From: Bacteroidota bacterium
Lineage (GTDB): Bacteria; Bacteroidota; Bacteroidia; Flavobacteriales; Schleiferiaceae
Direction of reading: 5' to 3'
Assembly: GCA_003045825.1 (NCBI GenBank)
Contig: PZPA01000007.1
Span: 1-44,893, forward strand
DNA: 44,893 nucleotides
Part shown: piece by piece, positions 27,452 through 36,879 of the stretch
Layout of the letters: each line of letters begins with the position of its first letter
Position numbering within the stretch: position 1 is the stretch's first letter
Made by a program: the position numbers and the translations under genes
The notes under the pieces: generated by a model
Databases searched by the model: none
Seen by the model: the letters and a program-made list of their open reading frames with translations, nothing else
What the model was told of the DNA's origin: nothing

Positions 27452-29380
27452 TTAATCAATAAGTTCCGAGATTTCATTCTCGACGCTTGTTACAAATGCT
27501 TCTTTGGTCATGGTGCCTAAATCTCCTTCGCCGTGGCGACGAACACTTAACTCACCACTGGTAGCTTCTTTCTCTCCAACGATCAACATGTATGGAATTT
27601 TTGTGACTTCAGCATCACGTATCTTCCTGCCAATCTTTTCGTTACGGTCGTCTACGAGGGCGCGAATATCGGAAATTTCTAGGAATTGAGCTATTTCTTT
27701 CGCGTACTCATTGTACTTCTCACTAACCGGAAGAATCTTTACTTGTTCAGGTGTAAGCCACAACGGGAAGTTACCGCCACAATGTTCGAGCAGTACCGCC
27801 ACAAAACGCTCCATGGAACCGAACGGTGCTCTGTGGATCATCACAGGGCGGTGCGTTTCATTATCACTGCCCTTGTATTCTAATTCAAAGCGTTCTGGTA
27901 GGTTGTAATCCACTTGAATGGTGCCCAATTGCCAGCTGCGTCCTAGGGCATCTTTTACCATGAAATCGAGCTTGGGTCCATAGAAAGCTGCTTCTCCGTA
28001 CTCAACAACCGTATTCAGTCCTTTTTCGCCTGCAGCCTCAATGATGGCAGATTCTGCCTTTTCCCAGTTTTCGTCTGAGCCTATGTATTTCTCAGGTTTG
28101 TTCGGGTCCCGTAAACTGATTTGAGCCGTATAATCCTTGAAATCAAGCGTTTTGAATATGTATAACACAAGGTCGATCACACTCTTGAATTCACTCTTTA
28201 ATTGATCTGGCATGCAGAAAATATGAGCATCATCTTGCGTAAACCCACGAACGCGCGTCAAACCGTGAAGTTCACCGCTTTGCTCGTAGCGGTATACCGT
28301 GCCGAATTCAGCGTAGCGAATTGGGAGGTCTTTATACGATTTTGGAGTCGCTTTATACAATTCACAGTGGTGAGGACAGTTCATGGGTTTGAGCAGATAC
28401 TCTTCACCATCTTCTGGTGTACCAATTGCTTGGAAGCTATCAGCACCATATTTGGCATAATGGCCAGAACAGATGTAAAGTTCCTTATTTCCAATATGTG
28501 GCGTAATCACGCCGTCGTATCCTGCCTTTTTCTGAGCTTTCTTGAGGAAGTTCTCTAAGCGTTCACGAAGTGCCGCACCTTTGGGCAACCATAGCGGTAG
28601 TCCGGCTCCAACACGTTGGCTAAAAGTGAACAGTTCAAGTTCCTTTCCTAATTTTCTGTGATCGCGCTTCTTCGCTTCTTCTAGCAATTCAAGATATTCT
28701 TTAAGCTCACCCTGCTTTTGGAATGAAACCCCATAAACGCGGGTTAACTGAGGATTATTCTCATCGCCACGCCAGTATGCACCGGCAACGTTCATGATTT
28801 TTACCGCTTTGATATAGCCGGTATGTGGAATGTGTCCACCACGACATAAATCTGTAAAGTCTGCATGGTCACAAAATGTGATGGTGCCGTCTTCTAGATT
28901 TGATATAAGTTCCGTTTTGTAAGGGTTGTCTTTGTAGGCTTCCAAGGCTTCCGCTTTGGTCACTGCACGAAGTTTAAATTCCGATTTTGAGCGGGCAAAC
29001 TCCAACATTTGCTTTTCAATCTTCTCGAAATCCTTTTCTCCTATCGTTTCCTCACCAAAATCGACATCGTAATAAAACCCTTTCTCAATGGCGGGTCCTA
29101 TGGTCAGTTTCGCACTTGGGTAGAAGTGCACAATGGCTTGGGCCAAAACGTGCGCTGAGCTGTGCCAAAACGCTTCTTTCCCAGAGGCATCGTTCCAAGT
29201 GAAGAACTGGAGTGTGCCATTGGTCGTGAGTGGATCGTTGAGTTCGATGGTATTACCGTCAAAACTTCCGGATAAAATATTGCGTGCAAGGCCGTGAGAG
29301 ATGCTCTTTGCTACGTCCATGGCAGTTGTGCCCGATTCGTAGCTGCGTTGATTCCCATCTGGGAAAGTGATTGTAATCAT
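27452..29380 (-). CDS. thrS: Threonyl-tRNA synthetase
   Basis: ThrRS charges tRNA-Thr (EC 6.1.1.3). At 642 residues it has the full layout: an N-terminal TGS domain (1-60), the editing domain with [12 protein letters not shown] and a later [10 protein letters not shown], the class II catalytic core with zinc-ligand motif MNCPHHC and [12 protein letters not shown], and the C-terminal anticodon-binding domain from about 540. It is the first gene of the operon that continues with infC-rpmI-rplT. A -7 box lies 30 bp upstream of the start. Confidence 0.98.
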   Translation of the reverse strand: MITITFPDGNQRSYESGTTAMDVAKSISHGLARNILSGSFDGNTIELNDPLTTNGTLQFFTWNDASGKEAFWHSSAHVLAQAIVHFYPSAKLTIGPAIEKGFYYDVDFGEETIGEKDFEKIEKQMLEFARSKSEFKLRAVTKAEALEAYKDNPYKTELISNLEDGTITFCDHADFTDLCRGGHIPHTGYIKAVKIMNVAGAYWRGDENNPQLTRVYGVSFQKQGELKEYLELLEEAKKRDHRKLGKELELFTFSQRVGAGLPLWLPKGAALRERLENFLKKAQKKAGYDGVITPHIGNKELYICSGHYAKYGADSFQAIGTPEDGEEYLLKPMNCPHHCELYKATPKSYKDLPIRYAEFGTVYRYEQSGELHGLTRVRGFTQDDAHIFCMPDQLKSEFKSVIDLVLYIFKTLDFKDYTAQISLRDPNKPEKYIGSDENWEKAESAIIEAAGEKGLNTVVEYGEAAFYGPKLDFMVKDALGRSWQLGTIQVDYNLPERFELEYKGSDNETHRPVMIHRAPFGSMERFVAVLLEHCGGNFPLWLTPEQVKILPVSEKYNEYAKEIAQFLEISDIRALVDDRNEKIGRKIRDAEVTKIPYMLIVGEKEATSGELSVRRHGEGDLGTMTKEAFVTSVENEISELID

Positions 29381-29409
29381 GTGCTTATCTACAATTATAA
29401 GTTGAAGCG

Positions 29410-29417
29410 CAAAAATA
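29410..29417 (-). promoter_or_regulatory. Candidate -7 promoter box for thrS-infC-rpmI-rplT
   Basis: The minus strand reads TATTTTTG, matching TAnnTTTG. Transcription would begin near 29406, giving a leader of about 25 nt to the thrS start at 29380. No TTG was found at -33. Confidence 0.45.
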
Positions 29418-29464
29418 AGGTTTCGCGGGGCTTGTACCGTTTTTTTACTCCTATTTTATTCTCG

Positions 29465-29472
29465 TACTTTAG
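29465..29472 (+). promoter_or_regulatory. Weak candidate -7 box for the menaquinone operon
   Basis: TACTTTAG differs from TAnnTTTG by one base and lies 18 bp before the thioesterase start at 29491. The region upstream is T-rich but has no clear TTG at -33. Called mainly on position. Confidence 0.35.
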
Positions 29473-29490
29473 CACTGCATTTATAACCCT

Positions 29491-29925
29491 ATGGAGCACA
29501 CCTCGAATAAGGCCGCCATTTTGAAGAAATTTAACGACCTCTGCAAGGATACCTTGATGGAAACGCTTGGTATTGAGTACGTTGATGTAGCGCCTGAAAC
29601 GGGTACGCTGGTGGCAACCATGCCTGTCGATTCTCGAGTCTACCAACCCATGCGTATTTTACACGGCGGTGCAACTGTAGCTTTGGCGGAAAGTGTTGGT
29701 TCCGCAGCGTCGCAATTGCTTATTGATCCATCAAAAGAAGCGGCTGTAGGTGCAGAAATCAGTGCAAATCATTTGAAGAGCGCTCGCACGGGCATGCTTA
29801 TCGCCACAGCAACCTGTCTGCACAAAGGAAAGAGCTCACATCTGTTTCAGATTCGTGTTGAAAACGAACAAGGTGAATTGATTTCGATGGTGAAACTGCT
29901 CAACTTTATTAAAGCTCGTAAATGA
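29491..29925 (+). CDS. menI: Hotdog-fold acyl-CoA thioesterase, probably the menaquinone-pathway DHNA-CoA thioesterase
   Basis: This 144-residue protein of the PaaI/YdiI hotdog family has the active-site helix segment ILHGGATVALAESVGS. Members hydrolyse acyl-CoA thioesters. Because it is the first gene of a menF-menD-menA-menC run and overlaps menF by ATGA (29922-29925), the likely substrate is 1,4-dihydroxy-2-naphthoyl-CoA. The family assignment comes from sequence; the substrate is inferred from context. menB, which makes that CoA ester, is not in the window. Confidence 0.85.
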   Translation: MEHTSNKAAILKKFNDLCKDTLMETLGIEYVDVAPETGTLVATMPVDSRVYQPMRILHGGATVALAESVGSAASQLLIDPSKEAAVGAEISANHLKSARTGMLIATATCLHKGKSSHLFQIRVENEQGELISMVKLLNFIKARK

Positions 29926-30878
29926 TGCTTGAAGTATTGGCCAAAATTCCAGGTAGGTCAAAAATCGCCTATAAATATTCCGAAACTGACATCGCCCATG
30001 CGGCTGTCTTGTTGCGCGGATTTAAGGGCGAGCTGCGCGGATTTAAGGAGGAATCGGTAGTAGATGAACATACGTTTTGGTTAGATTTCGGGGCGACGAA
30101 TCCCAACCTATCCGATCAAAGTGATACTGCAGTCTACCAGCAGCAGATTTTAGAAATTATAGACCGCATACAACTCCATGAGGTGAATAAGGTTGTGCTG
30201 AGTAGGCCTTCTCATTTGTACACAGAGCGTGCCGACGCACAGGCCACCTTTGCTGCTCTTCAAGAACGCTATTCAAACTGTACTGTATTTGCCTTAAAAC
30301 ATCCTGATTTTGGACATTGGATGGGGGCTTCTCCAGAGGTGCTTTTTGAAGAAATCGATGGGGGATACCGTTCTATGTCGCTCGCAGGTACACGATTGTC
30401 TGGCGCTTTGAATTGGGGGGATAAAGAGCGCGAGGAACAAAATTTTGTTACTAAGGAAATATATAAAACCCTTGATAATTTTGGTGGACACGTTCGCATG
30501 CAGGGCGAGGAAACACTGAATGCAGGCCCCGTTGAACACTTGATGACGTGGGTAGTAACCGACGCGATGAATGCGCCCGCAGTAGATGTTTTAGAAGCCT
30601 TGCACCCAACGCCTGCCATTTGTGGCACACCTACAGCCCCTGCAAGAGAAGTGATCGAATCGGTGGAACACTACGACCGTGGGTTATACACGGGATACCT
30701 GGCTTTTATGACGGGTGGTTTGCATGCCACAGTGCTGCTTCGAACCATGCAATGGTCGCAATCGGGCATTACCTTTTATGCAGGTGGAGGAATTACAAAG
30801 GACAGCGTACCTTTGAATGAGTGGATGGAGACAGAGTACAAAATCTCGGCCCTCAAGGACGCTGTACAATTCAAATGA
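29922..30878 (+). CDS. menF: Isochorismate synthase
   Basis: MenF converts chorismate to isochorismate (EC 5.4.4.2), the entry step of menaquinone synthesis. It is short (318 residues versus about 430 in E. coli); the missing part is N-terminal. The chorismate-binding core is intact: RSMSLAGTRLSG, EEQNFVTKEIYKTL, ALHPTPAICGTP, and the end FYAGGGITKDSVPLNEW with the metal-binding glutamate near EWMETEYK. ATG codons are doubled at 29922 and 29925. Start and stop overlap both neighbours by ATGA, indicating translational coupling. Confidence 0.93.
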   Translation: MMLEVLAKIPGRSKIAYKYSETDIAHAAVLLRGFKGELRGFKEESVVDEHTFWLDFGATNPNLSDQSDTAVYQQQILEIIDRIQLHEVNKVVLSRPSHLYTERADAQATFAALQERYSNCTVFALKHPDFGHWMGASPEVLFEEIDGGYRSMSLAGTRLSGALNWGDKEREEQNFVTKEIYKTLDNFGGHVRMQGEETLNAGPVEHLMTWVVTDAMNAPAVDVLEALHPTPAICGTPTAPAREVIESVEHYDRGLYTGYLAFMTGGLHATVLLRTMQWSQSGITFYAGGGITKDSVPLNEWMETEYKISALKDAVQFK

Positions 30879-32431
30879 CAACAACAAAACACACGGCACA
30901 CTGGACATTAGAGGCGCTTGCGCATGCGGGGGTTAAGACCATTGTGTTTTCTCCAGGTTCGAGAAACGCCCCATTGATTATTGCTGCAGAAGCTTTAGGA
31001 TCTTTCGACATGGAAGTGCTGGGTGATGAGCGTAGTGCGGCGTTTAATGCATTGGGACGTAGTCTTGTTACAGGTTTGCCTGTTGCCGTTTGCTGCACGT
31101 CGGGCAGTGCTTTAGCGAATTATTACCCCGCGATTTTAGAAGCTTACTATGCGCACGTTCCATTGATTGTACTTAGTGCCGACCGACCAGAAGAGCGCAT
31201 CAATAAAGGGGAGGGACAGACTTGTGTTCAGCGAGACTTTTATGAGCCGCATGTCGCTGCTAGCGTGCATATTGAAGAAGATGCTTCGGCCTCGGAAGTG
31301 GTGTCGCAATTAGATTTTGCGATTCGCGCGCAACAGGTTGAAATGCGGCCTATTCATATCAATCTGTCTTTTGATGAACCCCTTTATGCCCAAGAATTGG
31401 AGCCTGAGTCGTTGGCGATCGTCTTTTCGGACGACGTAATGGAATTCCATGGAATTCCGGATAATCAGCCGGTTCCTTCTTTTTCAGATTGCAAATCCGT
31501 AGCCGTAATTGCGGGCCAATTGTTACCTCAAGAAAGTGCACAATTACGTACGCTGCTGGATGAAGGAGTTGCTTGGACACTTTTTGCGGACCCTATGAGC
31601 GGCGTGCTGGATCATCCACAAGCGGTACCTATGGAAGCGTTGCTCGATCTTGAACCCGATGCAGTCTTAAGTATTGGCGGACAGTGGATTAATAAAAAGC
31701 CCAAGCAGCACTTACGAGCGCTGGGAATTAAAAAGCATGTGCATATCGATATCTTCCAATGTTGGGATGTGTTAGATGCAGAGGTGCTTCACTTAAGGAT
31801 GGCGCCGAATGCGCTTACGGTTTGGAAATCGGCCCCGGAATTCATTAGAATACCAGCTGTGGCACCAGTTTCGAAACCCCTGCCGTGGTCTGACGCTGCG
31901 GCATTTCAAGCTGTGGTTTCGAAATTAAAAACAACGGATGTACTGCATCTAGGCAACAGTTCCATCGTACGTTATTTCAATTACTTCCCAAAAGCCGTGC
32001 AACTATATGGAAATAGAGGCGTGGCTGGTATTGACGGCAGTTTGAGTACGGCAGTCGGTGCGGCATTGGCAGATCCTGACCGTAGGCATATTTTAATCAT
32101 CGGTGATCAAAGTTTTTTATACGATCACAACGGCTTGTATGGACAAAAGATTCCTCAGAATTTGATTGTTTGCGTGCTTAATAACAGTGTAGGCGCCATA
32201 TTCGACTGGCTGCCAGATACAGCCAGTACAGGGTCCGAGGCCAAACGCGTTTTTGCCAACGCACAACAAGTGAATCTTGCAGGCATTGCATCCGCCTTTG
32301 GGGTGAAATATGAAGCGGTTACCTCTGTCGAGGCATTACTAAATGCTCTAGAGGGGGCGGTCGGTTCTAAAATAATTGATAGTAAAACGGAGCAGCATGC
32401 CAACTTAGCGGCGCTTGTTGCGTTACGATAG
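30875..32431 (+). CDS. menD: SEPHCHC synthase (MenD)
   Basis: MenD is the thiamine-diphosphate enzyme that joins isochorismate and 2-oxoglutarate to SEPHCHC (EC 2.2.1.9). It is 518 residues from the ATG at 30875, which overlaps the menF stop as ATGA; an upstream in-frame start at 30821 is rejected for that reason. Motifs: VFSPGSRNAPL, DERSAAFNALG (catalytic glutamate), CTSGSALANYYPA, NRGVAGIDGSLSTAVGAAL, and the ThDP/Mg motif GDQSFLYDHNG followed by LNNSVGAIFDWL. Confidence 0.97.
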   Translation: MTTTKHTAHWTLEALAHAGVKTIVFSPGSRNAPLIIAAEALGSFDMEVLGDERSAAFNALGRSLVTGLPVAVCCTSGSALANYYPAILEAYYAHVPLIVLSADRPEERINKGEGQTCVQRDFYEPHVAASVHIEEDASASEVVSQLDFAIRAQQVEMRPIHINLSFDEPLYAQELEPESLAIVFSDDVMEFHGIPDNQPVPSFSDCKSVAVIAGQLLPQESAQLRTLLDEGVAWTLFADPMSGVLDHPQAVPMEALLDLEPDAVLSIGGQWINKKPKQHLRALGIKKHVHIDIFQCWDVLDAEVLHLRMAPNALTVWKSAPEFIRIPAVAPVSKPLPWSDAAAFQAVVSKLKTTDVLHLGNSSIVRYFNYFPKAVQLYGNRGVAGIDGSLSTAVGAALADPDRRHILIIGDQSFLYDHNGLYGQKIPQNLIVCVLNNSVGAIFDWLPDTASTGSEAKRVFANAQQVNLAGIASAFGVKYEAVTSVEALLNALEGAVGSKIIDSKTEQHANLAALVALR

Positions 32432-32432
32432 T

Positions 32433-33344
32433 ATGGTACCACTTCATATTTGGATTCAAGCAGCGCGGCTGCGCACCTTACCTCTAGCTTTCGCGGTCAT
32501 TGCCTTAGGAACCGGTTTGGCCTTCAAAATTAATGAATACCTGCACTGGGGGATTTTTGCGCTTGCGGTGTTCACGGCCGGAGCATATCAAATATTGTCG
32601 AATTATGCGAATGATTTGGGCGATGGCCTGCGCGGCACAGACGACCATCGTACCGGTGAAAAACGTGCGATAGCTAGCGGTTTAATCACTGCAGATCAAA
32701 TGAAGCGCGCCGTTAATTTGTGGACCGTATTGGCTTTGTTCGGAGGGGGTGGATTAAGCTTTCTAGCGTTTCAAGAACGCATTCCACTTTTAGTACTCTT
32801 TTCGTTATTGAATGTTGCTGCAGTGCTGGCTGCTAAGTCCTATACTATGGGTCCAAAGCCTTATGCATACTGGGGCGGAGGTGATTTTTTTGTCTTTTTA
32901 TTTTTTGGATTGGTTGGGGTGCTCGGGTCAGCAAATTTGTACGGAACGTTGCATTGGAGCTTCCTTTTTCCAGCGTTGGTTGCCGGCGCTTACAGTGCAG
33001 CGGTACTCACTTTGAATAATTTAAGGGATGTTGAAACTGATGCTATTGCGGGGAAGCGCACGCTAGTCGTTCGATTCGGGTATAAATGGGGCAGAGGTTA
33101 TTTTAAAGCACTCTTGATCATAGGGAATGTCCTGAGTTTGTTCTTCGCCTTGTATTGGGCCGCATTAGACGGGAATCAATATTTACTCCTTTTTCACATA
33201 GCTTTCGGAGTATTACTCTCGCGGGTAGTCTTTATTCGGTTTGCTCGAGCAAGAGATTCATTAGCATTGGATGCCTTACTTAAACCAATGGCGCTGATGA
33301 CATTACTCTATTGTATTGGAACTGCTTTATCTCTTAATCTCTAG
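32433..33344 (+). CDS. menA: 1,4-dihydroxy-2-naphthoate polyprenyltransferase
   Basis: MenA is an integral membrane UbiA-family prenyltransferase that attaches the polyprenyl tail to DHNA. At 303 residues it shows several hydrophobic helices and both aspartate-rich motifs: NYANDLGDGLRGTDD and NNLRDVETDAIAGKRT. The ATG at 32433 lies 1 bp after the menD stop; a longer frame from 32415 would overlap menD and is not preferred. It begins with IWIQAARLRTLPLA, typical of MenA. Confidence 0.96.
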   Translation: MVPLHIWIQAARLRTLPLAFAVIALGTGLAFKINEYLHWGIFALAVFTAGAYQILSNYANDLGDGLRGTDDHRTGEKRAIASGLITADQMKRAVNLWTVLALFGGGGLSFLAFQERIPLLVLFSLLNVAAVLAAKSYTMGPKPYAYWGGGDFFVFLFFGLVGVLGSANLYGTLHWSFLFPALVAGAYSAAVLTLNNLRDVETDAIAGKRTLVVRFGYKWGRGYFKALLIIGNVLSLFFALYWAALDGNQYLLLFHIAFGVLLSRVVFIRFARARDSLALDALLKPMALMTLLYCIGTALSLNL

Positions 33345-33348
33345 CGTT

Positions 33349-34413
33349 ATGATTAAAGCTACGGTGCATTCTTACCTTCTTAATTTTAAACAACCCGCCG
33401 GGACTTCGCGTGGCGTCCTGCGCACGAAAGAGAGTTTTTTTCTGCGAATTGAAGATCCTACGACGCCATTTGCAGTTGGATTAGGGGAGGTAGGCGTTTT
33501 ACGTGGATTGAGTGTTGATGATGTACCGGAATTAGAAAGTCGATTGGCCTGGACCGCTGAGAATATTCATCTAGGATTAGAAGTACTTTATGCGCGGAAT
33601 AGTGCCTTTCCAAGCATACAATTCGCATTGGAGCAAGCCTTTAGTCATCTACAACACGGCTTTCACCACTTTGTGACTCCGTTTAGCCGCGGTGAGCAGG
33701 GGCAGGCCATCAATGGTTTGATTTGGATGGGGACAAAGCACTTTATGCTCGATCAAATCCAACGCAGATTAGAAGAAGGGTTTGGAACGCTTAAAATGAA
33801 GGTAGGTGCTATTTCCTGGGCGGATGAATTGGCCTTGCTCAAGGGGATTCGTGAGCGATTTTCATCGCGCGATTTAACCTTGCGTGTTGATGCGAATGGC
33901 GCTTTTAGTCGATCGTCTATTGATCCGGTACTTCATGAATTGGCAGCCCTTGAAGTCCATAGTATAGAGCAACCGCTTCCCACAACGGATCGTGATGGAT
34001 TATCAGAGGTATGCGCGGTTTCGCCTATTCCGGTCGCATTAGACGAGAGCCTTATAGGTATGTTTTCTAAGGCCGATAAAGAGTTGCTTCTCGACACAGT
34101 CCGACCGCAATACATAATTCTCAAACCCAGTTTTATTGGAGGCTGGCGCGGCGCTGATGAATGGATAGAATGCGCAGCCGCTCGCGGTATAGATTGGTGG
34201 GCTACTTCTGCTTTAGAGAGTACAGTAGGCATGAATGCTATAGCGCAGTGGACCGCAACGAAGCACCTGCATACACCGCAAGGACTGGGTACAGGTAGTT
34301 TATATACGAACAATATTCCAGGACCGCTCGAAGTTAAAAAAGGCGAATTGTGGACTGCTGGAGATGTTCAGACTTCTTGGTCGCTACCAGAATCGTTACA
34401 AACGTTTAGATAG
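33349..34413 (+). CDS. menC: o-Succinylbenzoate synthase
   Basis: MenC is an enolase-superfamily dehydratase that makes o-succinylbenzoate from SHCHC (EC 4.2.1.113). The 354-residue protein shows the lysine pair region LKMKVG, the metal ligands in DANGAFS, SIEQPL and ALDESL, and the second lysine in ILKPSFIGG. It begins 4 bp after the menA stop. Its 3' end overlaps the convergent TonB-dependent receptor gene by 8 bp. The next pathway gene, menE, is found beyond that receptor on the same strand. Confidence 0.94.
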   Translation: MIKATVHSYLLNFKQPAGTSRGVLRTKESFFLRIEDPTTPFAVGLGEVGVLRGLSVDDVPELESRLAWTAENIHLGLEVLYARNSAFPSIQFALEQAFSHLQHGFHHFVTPFSRGEQGQAINGLIWMGTKHFMLDQIQRRLEEGFGTLKMKVGAISWADELALLKGIRERFSSRDLTLRVDANGAFSRSSIDPVLHELAALEVHSIEQPLPTTDRDGLSEVCAVSPIPVALDESLIGMFSKADKELLLDTVRPQYIILKPSFIGGWRGADEWIECAAARGIDWWATSALESTVGMNAIAQWTATKHLHTPQGLGTGSLYTNNIPGPLEVKKGELWTAGDVQTSWSLPESLQTFR

Positions 34414-36841
34414 ACCCTCGTAGTGAGATAAAGATTGAACGGCCCGGTGCTACTATGCCACTGGCGTAACCGCGGTATTGTACGTCCATTATATTGTCTA
34501 TTCCGCCACGAACTAAGATATTCTTACTGAATACATAGGAGGCATGCAGGTTTATGGTGTACCACGCTGGTGCATAAACTTCTCCAAAGTTGTTGAGCGC
34601 GTACATGTGCGTTTTTGAACGTTCACTGAAGGCCATATCCTCCGCATCAATGGCACCATTGTAGCGAAAAATGAGATTGCTACGCCAGTTGTTTTTATGG
34701 AAGGAAAGATTCGAAGTTGCGTTAAATGGCGAAACGTGACGAAGCGTATACCCTTGGCTGTCTTTACCGAAAGGGTGTGCCCAGTGAATCATCCAATTCA
34801 AGTTTTCTGAAATATCTGTACGTACACCAAATTGGTAGCCCCAAATCCAAGCGAAATCTAAATTCTGAACAGCGAGCACTTGGGATAATTCGCCGTCAAA
34901 GTCGATGCTGTCACTGCCCATGAAAGTGTACGGAGCGCGTTCTAAGGCATTGTCAAGGTAGCTGTAATAAAAGCTGGCATCCACAACCCATGATTTACCA
35001 AGCTTTTGCTTTGCACCGACCTCAGCACTGTAGAGACGCTCCTCACGCAGCGTACTATTTGGAACAATCACAGCACCAGGCTGGGAGTCAAATACTTTAC
35101 TCGCATCGTCAATATTTGGCGCACGGAAACCGGAGCTGAAATTCAGAAAATATTTAAAGGTAGGCTTGTGGTAGGTGAGTCCCATTTCTGCACTAGGTGC
35201 AAGAAATTTTAATCGCGCGTTTTCATTGAATCCACGAAATGAAATAGGGGTGTACATTCCTACACCATTGAGTCTGGATCCTGCGCTAAAGGCAATGTGT
35301 TTACTCAAATCTGTATCGAAATGTGCAAAGATGGAACCGCTCATCCAATGGCTTCCATTGGCGTAGCGGGATTGTGCATTCCATGTCGAATCCTCGTTCA
35401 TGTAGTAGTAATGATAGGCTGTGCTGGTGAGGTTATTTCCAATAAATTCAGCACCATACAAAATGGAACTCTTCTCTGTAATCTTCTTGCTGGCATCAAA
35501 ATTTACCTGATTGATATACACCTGTTCGCGTTGCACTTTACCTGAAGGGGCCTTAAACTTCCGTATGTTCCGGCTTTCTTCGAAATACTGACCAGATAAG
35601 GTGAATTTCATCCAATCACTGATGGCCGTAATATCTCTGTTCTCGATTGAAATGTAGCTCATGATCCACGCTTGTGGGCCATAGTTCCATTGGGCATACT
35701 TCGGACTGCCGTTCATCATTTCTGTAAATCTGTCGTAGCGGTTAACCTCGCCCGTCAAACTAAAATGCACGCCAGATTTGAATGTGGTGCGCTCTGCCAA
35801 GCGTACTTTGAATTTTTGTGTGATGTTTCGCTGCTCGTACGAAGTATTGTATTGCGTGTATGGGTCTTCTGGAGTTCGAATGGTATCTATACTTCCGATT
35901 GTTGTCGGTAGACAAGTAAGTTGTGTATTGCTGAGGTGTTGCGCTGGCGTCCACGGTAGAATACGCCGGCCCATTTGTATGTCGTGGTATTGGGTATAGG
36001 TAAGCGATGTCATTCCTGCCCAATTCAGGCCGCCGTAGTTGATCCGGAAATTGGGTCTTCTTGATAGTTGCGCACTTTGATTGCTCAATGTGAAAACTAA
36101 GCTTTGTAAAATCTCTGTGGAATCCCCGAAATGAGCATCGTAAGTGTTAATGTGCATGACTCCACCTAATGCATCGCTTCCGTGCAAAACACTTCCAGGA
36201 CCTAGACTAATTTCCATATTAGAAACGCTCTCTCCATCAACAGAAATAACACTATGTACATTCCCAGATCTAAAGATGGCGTTGTTCATTCTGATGCCAT
36301 CTACCAGAACCAGAACACGCGAAGTACTCATTCCTCGGATCATAGGAGAACCTCCTCCAGCTTGGGATTTCTGGACAAAAACATTAGGGTCTATAGCTAA
36401 GGCATCCGCAGTGTTTGCTAGGAACTGTTGGTCTAATTGTTTGGAGTCAATACTTCTAACCTCCTGGGCCGTTTTCTGATATTGCTGCTCCATGCGATTC
36501 GCGCGAATGACCACTTCCTGAATGTTCAAAACGCTTTCCCTTAAAAAAACCTCATAGTCGCGCTCTTGAAGTTCCTTTCGGGAATAATAGCCTGCCGAAT
36601 AACTGGTGTGGTAGAGTGCAATGAGTTGACCTGGAGTGCCATTGGGTATTAGAATTCGACCCAGAGGTCCTGTTTCCCCTATATACGCTTGTTCTACGGT
36701 AATACTTACCCCTTCGATGGGTTCGCCGCTCATCGCATTACGAACCGTAAGCCATACATAGTCTGCATCACCCGCAGCATAACCGCTCAGTGAGAATGCC
36801 AAGAGGCTGATGTATATTGCTATAGTTTTGAACTTGTTCAT
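34406..36841 (-). CDS. TonB-dependent outer-membrane receptor with carboxypeptidase-like N-domain
   Basis: This is an 811-residue TonB-dependent receptor. A signal peptide (MNKFKTIAIYISLLAFSLSG) is followed by a carboxypeptidase-D regulatory-like domain (about 28-110, LTVRNAMSGEPIEGVSITVE), a plug (about 110-240; DALAIDPNVFVQKSQAGGGS, IRGMSTSRVLVLVDGIRMNN, LGPGSVLHGSDALGGVM) and a beta-barrel ending ARSIFISLRGSI-like (GRSIFISLRGSI). The plug resembles haem/vitamin B12-type receptors, but the ligand cannot be assigned. The frame extends to 36898; the ATG at 36841 is chosen because the signal peptide begins there and the extension overlaps menE. No SusD-like partner is adjacent. Confidence 0.92.
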   Translation of the reverse strand: MNKFKTIAIYISLLAFSLSGYAAGDADYVWLTVRNAMSGEPIEGVSITVEQAYIGETGPLGRILIPNGTPGQLIALYHTSYSAGYYSRKELQERDYEVFLRESVLNIQEVVIRANRMEQQYQKTAQEVRSIDSKQLDQQFLANTADALAIDPNVFVQKSQAGGGSPMIRGMSTSRVLVLVDGIRMNNAIFRSGNVHSVISVDGESVSNMEISLGPGSVLHGSDALGGVMHINTYDAHFGDSTEILQSLVFTLSNQSAQLSRRPNFRINYGGLNWAGMTSLTYTQYHDIQMGRRILPWTPAQHLSNTQLTCLPTTIGSIDTIRTPEDPYTQYNTSYEQRNITQKFKVRLAERTTFKSGVHFSLTGEVNRYDRFTEMMNGSPKYAQWNYGPQAWIMSYISIENRDITAISDWMKFTLSGQYFEESRNIRKFKAPSGKVQREQVYINQVNFDASKKITEKSSILYGAEFIGNNLTSTAYHYYYMNEDSTWNAQSRYANGSHWMSGSIFAHFDTDLSKHIAFSAGSRLNGVGMYTPISFRGFNENARLKFLAPSAEMGLTYHKPTFKYFLNFSSGFRAPNIDDASKVFDSQPGAVIVPNSTLREERLYSAEVGAKQKLGKSWVVDASFYYSYLDNALERAPYTFMGSDSIDFDGELSQVLAVQNLDFAWIWGYQFGVRTDISENLNWMIHWAHPFGKDSQGYTLRHVSPFNATSNLSFHKNNWRSNLIFRYNGAIDAEDMAFSERSKTHMYALNNFGEVYAPAWYTINLHASYVFSKNILVRGGIDNIMDVQYRGYASGIVAPGRSIFISLRGSI

Positions 36842-36879
36842 TGCGCACACGTTGAAACAAAAACTGTACCCGAAAATAC

